Source: Arthrobacter sp. StoSoilB20
GTDB lineage: Bacteria; Actinomycetota; Actinomycetes; Actinomycetales; Micrococcaceae
Assembly (NCBI RefSeq): GCF_019977295.1
Contig: NZ_AP024651.1
Span: forward strand, 4,720,109-4,784,108
Length of the DNA: 64,000 bases
Direction of reading: 5' to 3'
A program made the position numbers and the translations under genes. Of this stretch, positions 7,954-16,798 are shown one piece after another. Numbering within the stretch: the stretch's first letter is position 1; every line of letters begins with the position of its first letter. The notes below the pieces were generated by a model. That model saw only the letters and a program-made list of their open reading frames with translations. It made no database searches and had not been told where the DNA came from.

Positions 7954-9261
7954 TCAGAGCGAAGTGCGGAAGAACAGCTCAACAGCAGTCGCCAGATACC
8001 GGGGATCCTCAACGCCGCACAGCTCGCGGGCAGAGTGCATCGACAGCAAGGGGATGCCCACGTCCACCGTCCGGATGCCAAGGCGCGTAGCGGTCAGGGG
8101 CCCAATGGTGGACCCGCACGGGAGATCGTTGTTCGATACATATTCCTGGTATGGAACACCGGACTCATCGCACAGCCGGGCCCAGAACGCAGCACCCGTA
8201 GCATCCGTGGCATAGCGCTGGTTGGCGTTGATCTTCAGCAGCGGCCCACCGTTGAGCACCGGCTTGTTGGCAGGATCATGCTTTTCCGCATAGTTGGGAT
8301 GGACGGCGTGGCCCGCGTCGGCCGAGACGCAGAACGAGGCCGCAAAGGCCTGCCGCCGCTGGCTCACCGAGGCACCGAGCCCGTCCGAAATGCGGACCAG
8401 GATGTCTTCGAGGATGGGGCCGCAGGCACCGGAACGCGAGTTGGAGCCGATCTCCTCATGATCGAAAGCGGCCAGAACAGCGATCGGGCCCCCTTCCGTA
8501 GCTGTTGCAGCGTGGCTGATCAATGCCACCAAGCCGGCGTGGGTGGAGGACAGGTTGTCCATTCGGCCTGAAGCGAAGAACTCGCTGTTGGCCCCGAAAA
8601 CCGCGGGTGGCTGCGTGTCTGCCACTACGACGTCGTACCCGCCAATGGCAGCCGCATCCACTGTGGCGCCCTCAACGCGATCCGCGAGCAATCCCAGGAG
8701 GTCCTCACCAGCAGGGTCCCCCTGGCCGAAGATCGGGTTCATGTGCTGCTGCTTGGACAAATGCAGCCCGTTGTCGTTGACCCCCCGGTCCAGGTGGATG
8801 GCCAATTGCGGGAAGCGAAGAAGGGGACCCGTGGCCGTCAGATGCTGCGTACCGTCACGCATGACCAACCTTCCGGCCAACTGCAGTTCCCGGTCCAGCC
8901 AGGAGTTGAGCAGCGGACCGCCGTAAACCTCGACGCCGGCCTGCAGCCAACCGAATTTGCCGGTGGTGGGCTTGGGCTTCAGTTTGAACGACGGTGAGTC
9001 CGTGTGGGCGCCAAGGATATTGAAAGCCGTGGTGGGGCCCGCATTCTCCGGCGTGACCCACGCGATCAGGGCGCCGTCGCGAATGATGTAGAACCTACCT
9101 GCCCCGCCATCCCAAGGCTCCAGTTCATCCAGCGCCGTGAAGCCGGCCGCGTCCAGGCGTCGCCCTGCTTCGTGGACTGCGTGGAAGCTCGACGGTGATG
9201 CCGAAACGTAGGCACCCAGGTCCTGGACATGGTCAATTGCTGTGGAGGCATTCGAAGGCAT
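7954..9261 (-). CDS. apeB: M18 family aminopeptidase
   Basis: The 435-residue length is usual for bacterial M18 enzymes, dodecameric cytosolic aminopeptidases with two zinc ions. The zinc and catalytic motifs are in order: GAHTDSP (about residue 85), RMDN (about 233), DHEEIGS (about 266), SADAGHA (about 312) and LSMHSARE near the C terminus. It releases N-terminal, often acidic, residues from peptides. The gene is divergent from nothing and runs in the same direction as the permease downstream, 224 bp apart. Confidence 0.95.
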   Translation of the reverse strand: MPSNASTAIDHVQDLGAYVSASPSSFHAVHEAGRRLDAAGFTALDELEPWDGGAGRFYIIRDGALIAWVTPENAGPTTAFNILGAHTDSPSFKLKPKPTTGKFGWLQAGVEVYGGPLLNSWLDRELQLAGRLVMRDGTQHLTATGPLLRFPQLAIHLDRGVNDNGLHLSKQQHMNPIFGQGDPAGEDLLGLLADRVEGATVDAAAIGGYDVVVADTQPPAVFGANSEFFASGRMDNLSSTHAGLVALISHAATATEGGPIAVLAAFDHEEIGSNSRSGACGPILEDILVRISDGLGASVSQRRQAFAASFCVSADAGHAVHPNYAEKHDPANKPVLNGGPLLKINANQRYATDATGAAFWARLCDESGVPYQEYVSNNDLPCGSTIGPLTATRLGIRTVDVGIPLLSMHSARELCGVEDPRYLATAVELFFRTSL

Positions 9262-9299
9262 GACCCCGAGTCTAGCCCCGCTTCCGGTGCCGGCGGGGC

Positions 9300-10178
9300 T
9301 TACACGGTGACGTTCAGCGCGGCCGTATAACCGCCCGCAACCGAGCCGGATATAGTCGCCAATTGGTATATACCTCCGTCATCGCCGAAGACGTTGTCGG
9401 ACGTCAGCGTCGTCCTGGGGAAGTTCCGGGCGCTGGACTCGTAGCCGGTGGTTGCATAGACCTCCTTGCACGCCTTTTCCGCAAGGGCGATCTGCGAGAC
9501 AGCCAATACTTGCCCTGCTGCGGTGGTGTTGCCCATGGATTCAAATACCTCAAAGTGAATATGCGGCCATCGTCCCGTGTAGGCACCGGGGTAGATGGTG
9601 CTGAAGGTCAACTGTCCCTTTGCATCGGCTTCCTGCACTCCCCTTAGGAAGTTCTCGTTCTTCAGGCCTGGATCGTAGAGCGAATACTTTCCGTTCCGGT
9701 CGCAGTGCCAGACGTATACCGCAGCGCCGGCCAAGGGCGCGCAGCCGTTGGCATTGTCCAGGAGCGTCAGGGTTACAGTCAGGGGCACGCCCTCGGCCTT
9801 GGCGGAGGAGGTTCCGAAGCTGGAACGGATGTCCCTCCGGACCACCCCGGAAGCTTCGAGCACATTGGGGCCATTGCTTCCGTCGGCGGGGTACGGTCCC
9901 AACGTCTCTTCGGGGATTTCCACGCCACATTCGGCGAAGGCCCGCGTGACGGTGCTGGTAGCGGAAGGTGACGCGGCCGCCGTCGAACTTTGCGTTGTTG
10001 TGGCGGCACTGCCGGTGCTCGACGGCGTTGCGGCGCCGCCTCCGGTACCCGGGGTGCAGGCAGCCAGGGCTGCTGCCGAGCCGGCGCCCAGGAGGACACC
10101 CAAAGTGCGCCGCCGGTTGAGGAGCGTGGAGAGGTCGAACTCAAGCCCGCGGTCGTGGTTCGGGTGGGGAGTATTCAT
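9300..10178 (-). CDS. Exported intradiol ring-cleavage dioxygenase-like protein
   Basis: At 292 residues it begins with NRRRTLGVLLGAGSAAALAAC, a twin-arginine-type signal ending in a lipobox Cys, so it is probably a Tat-exported lipoprotein. A Ser/Thr-rich linker follows, then the dioxygenase fold: TLGPYP supplies one Tyr, and TIYPGAYTGRWPHIHFEV supplies the second Tyr and two His ligands for ferric iron. Homologues open catechol-type rings, but secreted forms have no confirmed substrate. The chosen ATG at 10178 has GGAGG only 1 nt away, so a slightly different start is possible; the frame is open to 10457. Confidence 0.85.
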   Translation of the reverse strand: MNTPHPNHDRGLEFDLSTLLNRRRTLGVLLGAGSAAALAACTPGTGGGAATPSSTGSAATTTQSSTAAASPSATSTVTRAFAECGVEIPEETLGPYPADGSNGPNVLEASGVVRRDIRSSFGTSSAKAEGVPLTVTLTLLDNANGCAPLAGAAVYVWHCDRNGKYSLYDPGLKNENFLRGVQEADAKGQLTFSTIYPGAYTGRWPHIHFEVFESMGNTTAAGQVLAVSQIALAEKACKEVYATTGYESSARNFPRTTLTSDNVFGDDGGIYQLATISGSVAGGYTAALNVTV

Positions 10179-10293
10179 GCCTCCATAAAACCCGTGCAGC
10201 CTGTGTCTTGTACATGGTGCCACTGTGGCAAGCCTGTGAAGAGTTGGCGCAACGTGCAACATAGACATTTTCATATGCTTGTAATGCCCGTCA

Positions 10294-10308
10294 CATCGTG
10301 GCACGATG
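10294..10308. promoter_or_regulatory. Palindrome in the divergent dioxygenase/CutA-like promoter region
   Basis: CATCGTG-G-CACGATG has perfect 7-bp arms around one central base. It lies 33 bp before the start codon of the plus-strand gene at 10342 and about 115 bp from the dioxygenase start, a usual place for a regulator site. The IclR-type regulator at 11612 is the nearest candidate binder (inference). Confidence 0.5.
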
Positions 10309-10341
10309 GCTCCACGGACATAATGACGGAAGGTCACTCGC

Positions 10342-10788
10342 ATGAATATTGAACTGAAACCAGTGCGCAAGCTTCGGATCCATTGGCCCATACCGGTGGA
10401 GACCATGAAGCAGCTTGCCAGTGGCGACCTTGCAGCCCTTGAGTCCGACGCGGGCATCAGCTCACTGCTGAACGAACTTCAGACCGCTCCCGAGCTGGGC
10501 GGCTTCGGCAACTACCACCACGTCTTCGAGTCCTCTGCGGGATTCGAGGGCTTCACCGTGGCCGAGGGCGCAAAGCCCACACTGGGAACCGTAGGACAGC
10601 GAACCATCTCACCCACCTTTGTGTTCACCACCTACTTTGACGATTCCCTGGACCACCGCACCGTCCAGGAGCTGGTGCAACGGATTGTGGATATCCACCC
10701 CTGGGAAGTTCCGGTCATCGAAGTATCAGGGCCGCTCAGCGTCTCCAGCAGCTCCGCAATCCACGCCGAAACGCGGGTGGCATCATGA
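10342..10788 (+). CDS. Stand-alone CutA/Nif3-insert-like domain protein
   Basis: This 148-residue protein has no full-length relative I can name. Its second half, GNYHHVFESSAGFEGF, GAKPTLGTVGQ and IHPWEVPVIEV, follows the pattern of the CutA/PII-like insert of Nif3-type dinuclear metal proteins (GxYxHxxF...GxGxFxP..GAxPxxGxxG...HPYEEP), so the fold is probably a ferredoxin-like metal- or ligand-binding domain. The flanking Nif3 halves are absent. It shares ATGA with the next gene, so it is translationally coupled to the cyclase-family enzyme. Confidence 0.6.
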   Translation: MNIELKPVRKLRIHWPIPVETMKQLASGDLAALESDAGISSLLNELQTAPELGGFGNYHHVFESSAGFEGFTVAEGAKPTLGTVGQRTISPTFVFTTYFDDSLDHRTVQELVQRIVDIHPWEVPVIEVSGPLSVSSSSAIHAETRVAS

Positions 10789-11525
10789 CCCCTCCCCTTT
10801 GGCAGGAACTGGCACCACTGCTCCGCAACAGGACTTTCACGGACCTCACCCACGCCTTCCATCCCGGACAGCCGCACTTTCCGGCCTTCCCCGACGAGTC
10901 CAGGGAAGCCCTCTTCAACCTGGAAAAGGGCGACGGGTTCACGGCGCACCGGTACTCGATCGTGGGCCAGTGGGGCACCCACGTGGATCCGCCGTCGCAT
11001 TTTATCCGCGGTGGCCGCACCCTCGATCAGCTGCCGGTGGAGGACATGATCCTGCCACTGGTTGTCCTGAACATCAGCGAACGCGTCGCGGTAGATCCGG
11101 ATGCCACTCCTACCTTGGATGACGTCCACAACTGGGAAGCGCGGAACGGAGAGATCCCCGCCGGATCATTTGTTGCCCTGCGCACGGGGTGGAGCCACCG
11201 CTGGCCGGACAGCGCCGCCATGGCGAACGTCGATGACGACGGGATCAGCCACACCCCGGGGTGGTCGCGGGAGGTCCTGGAGTACCTGATCGAAAAGCGG
11301 TCAGTCAGCGCGGTAGGACACGAACAGACGGATACCGACCCCGGCATGGCTACGTCCCGGCAGGATTTCAGCCTGGAAACCTACGTCCTGGCGCAGGATA
11401 AGTGGCAAATTGAACTCCTTGCCTCCATGGACCACCTCCCGGAAGCAGGCGCCGCCCTGGTAGCTTCATGGGCCAAACCGCTCGAGGGCAGCGGTTTTCC
11501 CGCCAGGGTCTTCGCTATCCACTAG
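10785..11525 (+). CDS. Cyclase/kynurenine formamidase-family hydrolase
   Basis: The 246-residue product belongs to the cyclase family: FTDLTHAFHPGQPHFPAF near the N terminus and GQWGTHVDPPSHF around residue 63, which carries the His-x-x-x-Asp-x-x-x-His metal site. GHEQTDTDPG provides further active-site residues. Relatives hydrolyse amides, lactones or isatin; the substrate here is unknown. It overlaps the CutA-like gene by 4 bp and is followed at 87 bp by an IclR regulator, so the three probably form one aromatic-metabolite unit with the divergent dioxygenase (inference). Confidence 0.87.
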   Translation: MTPPLWQELAPLLRNRTFTDLTHAFHPGQPHFPAFPDESREALFNLEKGDGFTAHRYSIVGQWGTHVDPPSHFIRGGRTLDQLPVEDMILPLVVLNISERVAVDPDATPTLDDVHNWEARNGEIPAGSFVALRTGWSHRWPDSAAMANVDDDGISHTPGWSREVLEYLIEKRSVSAVGHEQTDTDPGMATSRQDFSLETYVLAQDKWQIELLASMDHLPEAGAALVASWAKPLEGSGFPARVFAIH

Positions 11526-11611
11526 CTGCCGGCCGCCGCTTAATGGCGCGGCCTTACGGCGTGGCACGCTGCTGTGACACCTGGGCAGGCCGGGGTAGCT
11601 AGAATCGATCC

Positions 11612-12388
11612 ATGTCAAAGAGCTCCAGCATGGGACGCGGCATGATGGCCCTCCTTGCGGTGGGGGCGCGTCATGCGGACGGTTTCGACGGCGGCACGGT
11701 GGCCGACGTCGCGGCCCACCTTGGCAAAGACCGCAGCCAGGTGTCCAGAAGCCTCAAGGGTGCCCAGCAAGAGGGCTTCCTGACCCGCTCGGACCAACGC
11801 GAGTACAGCCTGGACTGGTCCATCCTGACGGATGCCCAACTGGTCACCGAACAACGCTTGAAGACCGATGGCCTCACCGCCTTGGAGGGCTTGGCCACGG
11901 AAACCAACGAGGCCTGCTTCCTTGGCGTATTGAGCGGAAACAGTACGGTCACCATTGGCGAGCAGGTTCCTGAAAGTGCAAACCTTGTGGGCTCCTGGTT
12001 GGGCCGCCCCTACCCCGCCTACTGCAGTGATGCCGGCCAGGCGCTTCTGTGGGATGCCCCCGAGGCGGAAATCCGGAAGATCCTTGGCACAGTGGAGTTC
12101 GTGAAGCACGGGCCCAATACGCCGGTCTCCGTGGATGACTTCCTGGATAGGCTCCGCAAGGCACGCGTCCGCGGGTACTCGATTGTTGATGAAGAAGCCG
12201 AGCCCGGCCTCTACTCTTTGTCCGCGCCCATCCGGGACTTCAAGGGCGATGTCGCCGCAGCCCTGCAAATTGTTGGGCCGAAGATGCGCGTAGAGCCCCA
12301 ACGGGAAGCTTTCGCCGTCGCGCTTGGTTCCTGGCGGACGTGGCTTGAGTCCCGGGTGGGCGGGATTGCCCCCGGAGTTGAGGCCTAA
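11612..12388 (+). CDS. IclR family transcriptional regulator
   Basis: At 258 residues it has the IclR plan: N-terminal winged helix with TVADVAAHLGKDRSQVSRSLKGAQQEGFLTR (about 28-58) and a C-terminal effector domain with the WLGRPYPAYCSDAGQALLW and RGYSIVDEEAEPGLYSLSAPI motifs. IclR proteins bind aromatic or other small acids. Because it follows the cyclase gene in the same direction, it most likely controls the dioxygenase/cyclase region. Confidence 0.88.
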   Translation: MSKSSSMGRGMMALLAVGARHADGFDGGTVADVAAHLGKDRSQVSRSLKGAQQEGFLTRSDQREYSLDWSILTDAQLVTEQRLKTDGLTALEGLATETNEACFLGVLSGNSTVTIGEQVPESANLVGSWLGRPYPAYCSDAGQALLWDAPEAEIRKILGTVEFVKHGPNTPVSVDDFLDRLRKARVRGYSIVDEEAEPGLYSLSAPIRDFKGDVAAALQIVGPKMRVEPQREAFAVALGSWRTWLESRVGGIAPGVEA

Positions 12389-12420
12389 ACGTCCGACGCC
12401 GGTGGGCGGCTGGGGGTTTG

Positions 12421-12521
12421 GGCGCTTGGGTTTCTTGGGTGGCCGGGCTTTGGGTGCTTGGGTCTTAGGCGCTTGGGTTTCTTGGATGGCCGGACTCCTG
12501 GGTGCTGGATCCCTGGGTGCC
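12421..12521. repeat. Direct repeat, 47-bp period
   Basis: GGCGCTTGGGTTTCTTGG at 12421 recurs at 12468 with one later mismatch (GGTGGCCGG versus GATGGCCGG), and a third, shorter degenerate unit with CTGGGTGCTGG follows to about 12521. It lies between two convergent IclR genes and extends into the 3' end of the minus-strand one, where it encodes the variable C-terminal tail. Confidence 0.6.
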
Positions 12522-13283
12522 AAGGCGTTCGGCGCCGGCGTGAAGCACGGCGGCGATTTCCGGGGCATTGGATTCTACGCCGGACCGACTGCCCAGCACG
12601 CTCAGGGCAGCAATGATCCGGCCATCCCCAGCGCGAACGGGAACGGCGAGCTCCCAGACTCCATGTTCAAATTCTTCGGCAGCCAAGACGTAGCCTCCCG
12701 GCCTGTCGCGTTCCATCAAATCTGACACTTCGGGAGCTGTGTGTGCCGCCGCGGGTCCACCTACGCCAATGAAGTTGACATCCCTGAGCAGGGAACCAAT
12801 GTCCTTTTGCGAATGGTCCCACAGCAAGGCCCGCCCGGACCCCGTGCACCATACGGGCGTGACCATGCCGGGCTTGGCGAATCCGCCCAGGACCGAGTTA
12901 TTGGTTGACGAACGCAGCAAGAGAACGCGGACACCCTCCCGCACTGAGAGCCTGGACCGCAGGCCGAACGCGGAAACCAGCTCTTCAAGCTCGGCTCGGG
13001 ATTGCTGTACCCACGTACTGTTGAGGGACGCTGCAAGGCTGAAGAAGCGTGGTCCTGTCCGGAACGGTCCGCGGTCCACCCGCTCCAGCAGCCCCAGGTC
13101 ACACAACTCCTGGGCCAATCGGGAGACCCGGCTTTGCTCCATGTCCAAGCCAGCTGCGAGCTGGGAGACACCCAACAGTTGGCGTCCCTGCTTTTCGCGG
13201 TCCGTGACCATGCGGACAAGGCGAAGACCCTGGGCCAGGGATGACGCCTCCGGTGACACCTCCACGAAATCCGCTCCTTCCAC
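12465..13283 (-). CDS. IclR family transcriptional regulator
   Basis: This 272-residue protein has the winged-helix segment QLAAGLDMEQSRVSRLAQELCDLGLLER (about 42-69) and an IclR effector domain with PVWCTGSGRALLWDHS and RPGGYVLAAEEFEHGVWELAVPV. The last 20 residues are low-complexity and encoded by the direct repeat. Its start is 18 bp after the racemase stop, so it is very likely co-transcribed with permease and racemase and senses a product of that pathway (inference). It is not a close copy of the convergent IclR gene. Confidence 0.87.
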   Translation of the reverse strand: MEGADFVEVSPEASSLAQGLRLVRMVTDREKQGRQLLGVSQLAAGLDMEQSRVSRLAQELCDLGLLERVDRGPFRTGPRFFSLAASLNSTWVQQSRAELEELVSAFGLRSRLSVREGVRVLLLRSSTNNSVLGGFAKPGMVTPVWCTGSGRALLWDHSQKDIGSLLRDVNFIGVGGPAAAHTAPEVSDLMERDRPGGYVLAAEEFEHGVWELAVPVRAGDGRIIAALSVLGSRSGVESNAPEIAAVLHAGAERLGTQGSSTQESGHPRNPSA

Positions 13284-13301
13284 CTAGCGTTCACGCCATT
13301 C

Positions 13302-14456
13302 TCACACGCTGACGTCCGCGGCAAGGACACGGGCACCGTTGGCCCACACCGTGTAGAGGTCCGCGAGGATCGCCTCATTCGCCGTCTCCAGCTCCCCCAC
13401 CGTGATTTGCCCGCCATCCTGCCCACCAAAGAGGACTACCTCGTCACCAGGGCTGATATCCCGGACGGAAGAGACATCCACAACCATCGAATTCATGGAG
13501 ACGATGTCCACTACCGGTACCCGTTGACCACGGACCAGCACATGCCCCCTCCGTCCGAGTGAGCGTCGGTAGCCGTCACCGTAGCCCGCAGTGACTGTGG
13601 CGAGGCGTGAATCGGTGGCAAGGGTATGGGTCAGCCCGTATCCGACACTGCTGCCGGCCGGGTAGCTGTTGATGGACCCGATCCGGGCTTTGAACTTCAT
13701 GCAGCGTTGGAACATGGAGTGCCCGGGATCGGAATCGCCGTAGAGCACAGCACCCGCCCGGACCATGTCCAACCAAGCGGACGGAACGTTCAGTGCCGTG
13801 TAGGAGTTGGCGGCATGCAGGAGGACATTGTGGCGGGAGATTCCGGCCTGGTAGAGGATCGCGTTCGAGTCGGCCTTGAAGCGGCTCAAGGCTTCTTTCA
13901 CGTGGCCTACGTTGTCGTGCGGAAAATGAGTCATGATGCCGGCAAGTTCCAACTCCGGATGACTGATGATTCCCGCAGCGCATGCACGTCCCGAAGGCGA
14001 GGACACCTCGAGGCTGTGCCGGCTTATTCCTGAGGAATTGATATCCAGATGCACGCGCAGCTTTCGCCCCTCCCCCGCTGCGATCCTGCTCATTTCCCAC
14101 GCACTCTGTGGATCGGCAACGAGTTCCTCAATGTGGTGGGGCAGGCCCGCCCGGATCTCCTGGGGCGCCGCGGCACGGACCCGCAGCAACTTCCCGGTGA
14201 ACCCGTGTTTCCGGGCAAGTGCCGCTTCAGTGTTGGTGCCTACCCCTATGTACGGAACGCCGGACGCCACCAGGAACGGCAGCAGGAGGTCCGCCCCGTG
14301 CCCGTAGGCGTCGGATTTGATCACGGCACACAACAGTGCCCGGTCCTGGAGCATTGCGATCATGGACCGGACGTTCGCGTCGAAGGCAGCACCGTCAATC
14401 TCAAGCCAACTGGCAAGGTTGTCGGTCACTACAGAGAGTTTCCTATTCGCAGTCAT
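13302..14456 (-). CDS. Bsr-like broad-specificity amino acid racemase (alanine racemase family)
   Basis: This 384-residue PLP enzyme has AVIKSDAYGHG with the PLP-binding Lys at about residue 47. Rather than the LDTGMGRLG loop of housekeeping Alr it has LDINSSGISRHSLE, and further on HAANSYTALNVPSAWLDMVR, SYPAGSSVGYG and TAGYGDGYRR, all closer to the broad-specificity racemases (Bsr) that interconvert Lys, Arg and other residues. Bsr proteins are usually periplasmic; no signal peptide is seen from the ATG at 14456, so this one should act in the cytosol. The frame is open to 14624 but that has no ribosome-binding site. Confidence 0.82.
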   Translation of the reverse strand: MTANRKLSVVTDNLASWLEIDGAAFDANVRSMIAMLQDRALLCAVIKSDAYGHGADLLLPFLVASGVPYIGVGTNTEAALARKHGFTGKLLRVRAAAPQEIRAGLPHHIEELVADPQSAWEMSRIAAGEGRKLRVHLDINSSGISRHSLEVSSPSGRACAAGIISHPELELAGIMTHFPHDNVGHVKEALSRFKADSNAILYQAGISRHNVLLHAANSYTALNVPSAWLDMVRAGAVLYGDSDPGHSMFQRCMKFKARIGSINSYPAGSSVGYGLTHTLATDSRLATVTAGYGDGYRRSLGRRGHVLVRGQRVPVVDIVSMNSMVVDVSSVRDISPGDEVVLFGGQDGGQITVGELETANEAILADLYTVWANGARVLAADVSV

Positions 14457-14526
14457 ACTGTTGTCCCCCGGAAATGGCGTCACAGCCGGGCACAAAGCCC
14501 GGCTGCGACGCATGGCGGATCCCGTA

Positions 14527-15969
14527 TCAGGCAGAACGCTTTGCCTTGGCCTTGGGACCATAGCGGAAGTGGAAGAACAGGTAGCACGCGGCAACGAACG
14601 GAACACCAAAGTACAGAGCAGCAATTTGGGAAGGGTCGAACGCTATCCCGATCAGGGACACCAGGCACAGGGTGAAGGCCAGGATGGGCAGTACCGGGAA
14701 GAACGGCGCTTTGTAGGCCAAGTCGGACACCTTCCCGCCATTACGGATGAATGCCCTGCGGTGGAAGAAGTGTGATGCTGTGATGGACATCCAGACTCCC
14801 ACCACCGCGAATCCGGCAATGGACACCAGGGCCAGGTAGACGGTCTCCGGTGCAGCCACGCTGCTGACCAGTGAAGCCAGTCCTCCCACCATGCTGACCG
14901 AAAGGGCAACCAGGGGTATTCCGCGCCGGGTCAGCTTCTTCAGTGCCCGGGGGCCATGTCCTTCATCGGCCAGGGAGTAGAGCATCCGTGCACAGGAGAA
15001 CAATCCGCTGTTTCCCGCTGAAAGCAGCGCCGTGATGATGACGAAGTTCATGATGTCCGCCGCGAACGGGATGCCTACGGATGAAAAGACCGTCACAAAC
15101 GGGCTTTCATCCAAGCCCACCTGGTCGTAAGGGACCGTTGCAGCAATGACGGCGATGGCTCCAACAAAGAAGATCAGGAGCCGGATGACCGTGCTGCGCA
15201 TGGCCTTGGGGATGTTCTTTGCAGGGTCCTTGGTCTCCCCCGCGGCGACGCCGATCAGTTCCGAGCCGGAGAAGGCATAGAAGACGGCCAGCGCGGTGAC
15301 CAGCACTCCGGCGAAACCGTTGGGGAAAAGCCCGCCCGGGGTACTGAAATTCTCGAAAAGGAAGGGGTGGTTACCGGACTCTGCCAGGGGATGGAAGCCA
15401 AACAACGCGGCCCCGCCGAAGACGATAAGAGCGATGATCGCGCCCACTTTGATGATCGAAAACCAGAATTCGGATTCCCCGAAAAACTTGGAGGAGAAAG
15501 CGTTGAAACCGAAGAGGAGGCCCGCGAAAACGAGGCACCATACCCAGACCTCGACGTCTGGGAACCAGCGCTGCATGAGCAGGCCGGAGGCCGTGAATTC
15601 CGATCCGATGGCTACTGCCCAGCAGAGCCAGTACAGCCACGCCGTTGCGAAGCCCGTTGCCGGACCGATTGAACGGGAAGCGTAGATGTGGAAAGCACCG
15701 GAGACGGGGTAGGCAATGGCGAGCTCCCCAAGGCATGCCATCACCAAATAGACCACGAAGGCACCCACCAGGTAAGCGATCACCGCTCCCAATGGGCCTG
15801 CCTGGGAGATGGTGTACCCCGAACTCAGGAAGAGACCTGAGCCAATTACTCCTCCCATCGCGATCATGATCAGGTGGCGGGGTCCCATGGAGCGGCGCAA
15901 CCCGGGTTCCGCGGTGGCCAAGGGGGTATCAACTGGATGGTCCAGCTTCAGGGGTGTTGAAGATTCCAT
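14527..15969 (-). CDS. APC-superfamily amino acid permease (LysP/CycA-like)
   Basis: The 480-residue protein has twelve spans, the AAT-type start [24 protein letters not shown], and [22 protein letters not shown] plus [21 protein letters not shown]. Relatives carry lysine, arginine, or D-Ala/D-Ser/Gly. It is 70 bp upstream of the Bsr-like racemase gene, so import and racemisation of the same amino acids is a reasonable inference. Start at 15969: GGAG lies 8 nt upstream. A TGACT/AGTCA palindrome is 100 bp upstream. Confidence 0.88.
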   Translation of the reverse strand: MESSTPLKLDHPVDTPLATAEPGLRRSMGPRHLIMIAMGGVIGSGLFLSSGYTISQAGPLGAVIAYLVGAFVVYLVMACLGELAIAYPVSGAFHIYASRSIGPATGFATAWLYWLCWAVAIGSEFTASGLLMQRWFPDVEVWVWCLVFAGLLFGFNAFSSKFFGESEFWFSIIKVGAIIALIVFGGAALFGFHPLAESGNHPFLFENFSTPGGLFPNGFAGVLVTALAVFYAFSGSELIGVAAGETKDPAKNIPKAMRSTVIRLLIFFVGAIAVIAATVPYDQVGLDESPFVTVFSSVGIPFAADIMNFVIITALLSAGNSGLFSCARMLYSLADEGHGPRALKKLTRRGIPLVALSVSMVGGLASLVSSVAAPETVYLALVSIAGFAVVGVWMSITASHFFHRRAFIRNGGKVSDLAYKAPFFPVLPILAFTLCLVSLIGIAFDPSQIAALYFGVPFVAACYLFFHFRYGPKAKAKRSA

Positions 15970-16070
15970 GTCTTGTCTCCGTTGAGTGACAGCTGCGAAC
16001 GGTACGCCGGTGACTTCCGGGGCGGGGAGCCGTGGGGGCGCCTGTAGTGACGAAGGTAACACAGATCATG

Positions 16071-16082
16071 TGACTTTAGTCA
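16071..16082. promoter_or_regulatory. Possible operator upstream of the permease
   Basis: TGACT-TT-AGTCA is a perfect short palindrome within an A/T-rich stretch (16071-16120) that is unusual for this genome, 100 bp before the permease start and 115 bp after the AsnC-type regulator gene. A site for that regulator is plausible, not shown. Confidence 0.35.
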
Positions 16083-16196
16083 TTAAAAACATTTATGAAT
16101 GCAAATAACGCACGCTTTGCCCGCATGGCATGACGATGTGACTGTTTCCAGGGCAGAACGCCCCTACATGGTTGCTGGTCCCGAAAAACGCAGCTC

Positions 16197-16646
16197 CTAC
16201 AGCGAAGCCCGTCGGATCACATTGGACAAGGTCATTGCCGTCACGGTGTCACTCACTCCGGGGAGGGCAGCGATCTGCTCCCAAATCTCCTGGACGCGGC
16301 CCAGGGAACGTGCTTCGACGCGCACAATAAGGTCAAAGTCCCCGCTGAGGACGTCGCACAGAACCACTTCCGGAATGGATCGGAGTTCGTTCAGGACATC
16401 CGCACCCCGCATACGGTCTTTGCGGTAGATCATCAGGAACGCGGAAACCAGGGATTCGACGTCGACTCCGGCCACCACCGTGTAGCCCTGGATATACCCC
16501 TGCCGTTCCATGCGGTCAATCCGCTGCCTCACCGCATTTCTGGACAGGAGGACCTTGCCGGCGAGTTCGGCGTGCGGGATACGGGCGTTCTTGGTGAGTT
16601 CCGCAAGGATTCTTTGATCGATGCCGTCCAGACCCGCCCGCTCCAT
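16197..16646 (-). CDS. Lrp/AsnC family transcriptional regulator
   Basis: At 149 residues it has the family's standard form: helix-turn-helix LDGIDQRILAELTKNARIPHAELAGKVLLSRNAVRQRIDRMERQGYI split over residues 6-52, then a RAM effector domain (about 65-140) with GDFDLIVRVEA. These proteins sense amino acids and form octamers. It is upstream of, and in the same direction as, the permease and racemase genes, which are its likely targets. Confidence 0.92.
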   Translation of the reverse strand: MERAGLDGIDQRILAELTKNARIPHAELAGKVLLSRNAVRQRIDRMERQGYIQGYTVVAGVDVESLVSAFLMIYRKDRMRGADVLNELRSIPEVVLCDVLSGDFDLIVRVEARSLGRVQEIWEQIAALPGVSDTVTAMTLSNVIRRASL

Positions 16647-16798
16647 GTGTCCCTTTCCACCTACCCTGCAGGAACCCTAAGCTCCTGCCCCGACCGAAAG
16701 GCCCGCGAAAGAAATGATACGTCCACAAGCCCAGCGGCGTTTCCTGCCACCAATTGGACATCGACGGCCGGTTGGTGTTGGGGTTTCCCGGCGAAGGC

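Noticed and set aside
10179..10457. Longer N terminus for the exported dioxygenase
   Set aside because: It would remove the signal peptide from the N terminus and overlap the divergent CutA-like gene's promoter and coding start.
12465..13283. IclR gene as a duplicated or decayed copy of the convergent IclR gene at 11612
   Set aside because: The two share only family-level similarity and both frames are intact.
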